Below, one piece after another: positions 61,463 to 64,000 of a stretch of DNA of 64,000 bases (position 1 is the first letter of the stretch; every line of letters begins with the position of its first letter). The stretch lies in the NCBI GenBank assembly GCA_033782935.1, contig JAWQEG010001441.1, positions 372,001 to 436,000 of the forward strand. The letters run 5' to 3'. This stretch comes from Petrolisthes cinctipes. Its lineage: Eukaryota > Arthropoda > Malacostraca > Decapoda > Porcellanidae. Made by a program: the position numbers and the translations under genes. Under the pieces are notes generated by a model. That model saw nothing but the letters and a program-made list of their open reading frames with translations, was not told the origin of the DNA and made no database searches.

Positions 61463-64000
61463 TATTTTGGGGTCCCAGAAGCAATCTGTACAGTGCTAGA
61501 ATATTTTCAAAATATAGGCTAAAAACATGCTAAAAATCGACATTTTAGGTGCCAAAAAAACGATATCTCAAATTCAGTCCCAAAACACCCGAAAATTCGA
61601 TATTTAGAGGTCCCAGAATGTATTTGTACATGCCTACTCCGTATTAGAGTATTTTCAAAATACAGGCCAAAAACATACTGAAAATCGATCTTTTAGGTGC
61701 CCAAAAGTCGATATGTGCATGCATCTTCTGTACCCGTTTATATCTCAAATTCTGGCCCTAAACACCCGAAAATTCGATATTTAGAGGTCCCAGAAGGTAT
61801 CTGTACATGCCTACTCCGTGTTAGAGTATTTTCAAAATTCAGGCCAAAAACATACTGAAAATCGATCTTTTAGGTGCCCAAAAGTCGATATGTGCATGCA
61901 TCTTCTGTACCCGTTTATATCTCAGATTCTGGCCCTAAACACCCGAAAATTCGATATTTTGGGGTCCCAGAAGCGATCTGTACATGCCTACTCCGTGTTA
62001 GAGTATTTTCAAAATTCAGGCCCAAAACATGCTGAAAATCGATATTTTTGGTGCCCAAAGTCAATATGTGCATGTATCTTCTGTACCCGTTTATATCTCA
62101 AATTCAGGCTCAAAACACCCGAAAATTCAATATTTTGGGGTCCCAGAAGCAATCTGTACATGCCTACACAGTGCTAGAATATTTTCAAAATATAGGCTAA
62201 AAACATGCTAAAAATCGACATTTTAGGTGCCAAAAAAACGATATCTCAAATTCAGTCCCAAAACACCCGAAAATTCGATATTTAGAGGTCCCAGAATGTA
62301 TTTGTACATGCCTACTCCGTATTAGAGTATTTTCAAAATACAGGCCAAAAACATACTGAAAATCGATCTTTTAGGTGCACAAAAGTCGATATGTGCATGC
62401 ATCTTCAGTACCCGTTTATATCTCAAATTCAGGCTCAAAACACCCGAAAATTCAATATTTTGGGGTCCCAGAAGCAATCTGTACATGCCTACTCAGTGTT
62501 AGAGTATTTTCAAAATACAGGCCCAAAACATGCTGAAAATCGATATTTTAGATGCCCAAAGTCAATATGTTCATGTATCTTCTGTACCCGTTTATATCTC
62601 AAATTCAGGCTCAAAACACCCGAAAATTCAATATTTTGGGGTCCCAGAAGCAATCTGTACATGCCTACTCAGTGTTAGAGTATTTTCAAAATACAGGCCC
62701 AAAACATGCTGAAAATCGATATTTTAGATGCCCAAAGTCAATATGTGCATGTATCTTCTGTACCCGTCTATATCTCAAATTCAGGTTCAAAACCCCCGAA
62801 AATTCAATATTTTGGGGTCCCAGAAGCAATCTGTACATGCCTACACAGTGCTAGAAAATTTTCAAAATATAGGCTAAAAACATGCTAAAAATCGACATTT
62901 TAGGTGCCAAAAAATCGATATCTCAAATTCAGTCCCAAAACACCCGAAAATTCGATATTTAGAGGTCCCAGAAGGTATCTGTACATGCCTACTCCGTGTT
63001 AGAGTATTTTCAAAATACAGGCCAAAAACATACTGAAAATGGATCTTTTAGGTGCCCAAAAGTCGATATGTGCATGCATCTTCTGTACCCGTTTATATCT
63101 CAAATTCTGGCCCTAAACACCCGAAAATTCGATATTTTGGGGTCCCAGAAGCGATATGTACATGCCTACTCAGTGTTAGAGTATTTTCAAAATTCAGGCC
63201 CAAAACATGCTGAAAATCGATATTTTTGGTGCCCAAAGTCAATATGTGCATGTATCTTCTGTACCCGTTTATATCTCAAATTCAGGCTCAAAACACCCGA
63301 AAATTCAATATTTTGGGGTCCCAGAAGCAATCTGTACATGCCTACTCAGTGCTAGAATATTTTCAAAATATAGGCTAAAAACATGCTAAAAATCGATCTT
63401 TTAGGTGCCAAAAAGTCGATATCTCAAATTCAGTCCCAAAACACCCGAAAATTCGATATTTATGGGTCCCAGAAGCGATCTGTACATGCCTACTCCGTGT
63501 TAGAGTATTTTCAAAATACATGCTCAAAACATACTTAAAATCGATCTTTTAGGTGCACAAAAGTCGATATGTGCATGCATCTTCAGTACCCGTTTATATC
63601 TCAAATTCAGGCTCAAAACACCCGAAAATTCGATATTTTGGGGTCCCAGAAGCAATCTGTACATGCCTACTCAGTGTTAGAGTATTTTCAAAATACAGGC
63701 CCAAAACATGCTGAAAATCAATATTTTAGATGCCCAAAGTCAATATGTGCATGTATCTTCTGTACCCGTTTATATCTCAAATTCAGGCTCAAAACACCCG
63801 AAAATTCAATATTTAGGGGGCCCAGAAGCAATCTGTACATGCCTACACAGTGCTAGAATATTTTCAAAATATAGGCTAAAAACATGCTAAAAATCGACAT
63901 TTTAGGTGCCAAAAAATCGATATCTCAAATTCAGTCCCAAAACACACGAAAATTCGATATTTAGAGGTCCCAGAAGGTATCTGTACATGCCTACTCCGTG
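61463..64000 (+). repeat. Right-end block with A-A and B-B doublets
   Basis: Order C2' A A B C2 A B B C2 A B C A B C2 and the first 43 bp of another A. The C2'-A pair at 61463 and the C2-A pair at 62131 share private variants (gccaaaaaaacgatatc, agaatgtatttgtacatgcc, ctccgtattagag), a local duplication at offset 678. The B at 62456 shares aatatgttcatgtatc with the B at 60621. Adjacent A-A (61601 and 61778) and B-B (62456 and 62632) pairs mark exchange points. The array runs off the window edge. Confidence 0.86.

Larger units (their letters stand above)
1..64000 (+). repeat. Tandem satellite array with higher-order repeats, spans the whole window
   Basis: The window is filled edge to edge by head-to-tail monomers of 138-177 bp. 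The landmark tattt(t/a)gggg-tccc recurs at 1, 177, 325, 502, 678, 816, 992, 1140 and so on to 63958, with no gap except the insertion at 61150-61312. All copies lie in the same orientation. Three classes (A 177, B 176, C 148 bp) mostly follow the order A-B-C (501 bp), and larger groups are duplicated again. The sequence is AT-rich. No gene, tRNA, rRNA or regulatory signal is visible in it. Nested homogenised repeats of nucleosome-scale monomers are typical of centromeric or heterochromatic satellites in eukaryotes; the location is inferred. Open frames are repeat by-products. Confidence 0.98.

Noticed and set aside
1..64000. CRISPR array
   Set aside because: There are no short identical repeats separated by unique spacers; the whole unit is repeated and no cas genes are present.
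1..64000. Gene encoding a protein with long tandem repeats
   Set aside because: 176 and 148 are not multiples of three, stops occur in each C, and no frame runs through more than a few monomers.
1..64000. CENP-B box or primate alpha satellite
   Set aside because: The monomer lengths are similar but I find neither the box core (TTCG with CGGGA spacing) nor any alpha-satellite similarity.
1..64000. LTR retrotransposon or rDNA spacer origin of the repeats
   Set aside because: There is no pol-like coding sequence, primer-binding site or rRNA segment anywhere in the window.

Overview
The whole 64 kb window is one uninterrupted head-to-tail satellite DNA array. I find no credible protein gene, RNA gene, CRISPR array, promoter or origin in it. 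The only sequence that is not satellite is a 163 bp inverted-repeat element at 61150-61312, with the termini and TA target site expected of a non-autonomous Tc1/mariner-type transposon (MITE). The organism is almost certainly a eukaryote: a multi-tiered AT-rich satellite of nucleosome-scale monomers plus a TA-targeting MITE. An animal, perhaps an invertebrate, is plausible because Tc1-like elements are common there, but nothing fixes the taxon.

The array is built in tiers. (1) An ancestral unit of about 88 bp was duplicated; its two halves have diverged but still align. (2) The dimer is the basic monomer, with three classes, taking the boundary at the t of tattt(t/a)gggg: A (177 bp; acatgctc or acaggcca, then aaacatactg), B (176 bp; aaacatgctgaaaatcgata) and C (148 bp; gctagaatattttc, lacking a 29 bp block). 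Recurrent indel variants are C' (138 bp, 10 bp deletion), A* (172 or 171 bp) and rare 149 bp C or 177 bp B. C has two sequence subtypes, C1 (tcgatctttta) and C2 (tcgacatttta). (3) A-B-C trimers of 501 bp are the commonest higher-order unit. (4) Groups of 6 to 27 monomers with private variants are duplicated again, giving super-repeats of 992, 1989, 1994, 1999, 2299, about 2440 and about 4442 bp. I placed a boundary for every monomer by hand, roughly 380 in all. Every one is in the same orientation.

Layout: 1-12666, three copies (first partial) of a 27-monomer, 4.44 kb super-repeat. 12667-15667, trimer-rich block with a C/B chimeric monomer. 15668-25323, rearranged descendants of the 4.44 kb unit, including a 2436/2446 bp tandem pair. 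25324-29321, two 1999 bp copies. 29322-37105, more regular 501 bp trimers with occasional lost or doubled monomers. 37106-41703, two almost identical 2299 bp copies. 41704-45681, two 1989 bp copies (a third at 50987-52975). 45682-50337, 992 bp hexamers and a 1994 bp pair. 52976-61121, a 4313 bp-spaced duplication. 61122-61462, the B monomer carrying the MITE. 61463-64000, trimer-like repeats with doubled monomers.

The many short open frames are by-products of the repeat. 177 and 501 are multiples of 3, so a frame stays open over A and B and stops in each C. I report none as a gene. The sequence points to a rapidly homogenising higher-order-repeat satellite of the kind found in centromeric or heterochromatic blocks; its chromosomal role cannot be read from sequence alone.
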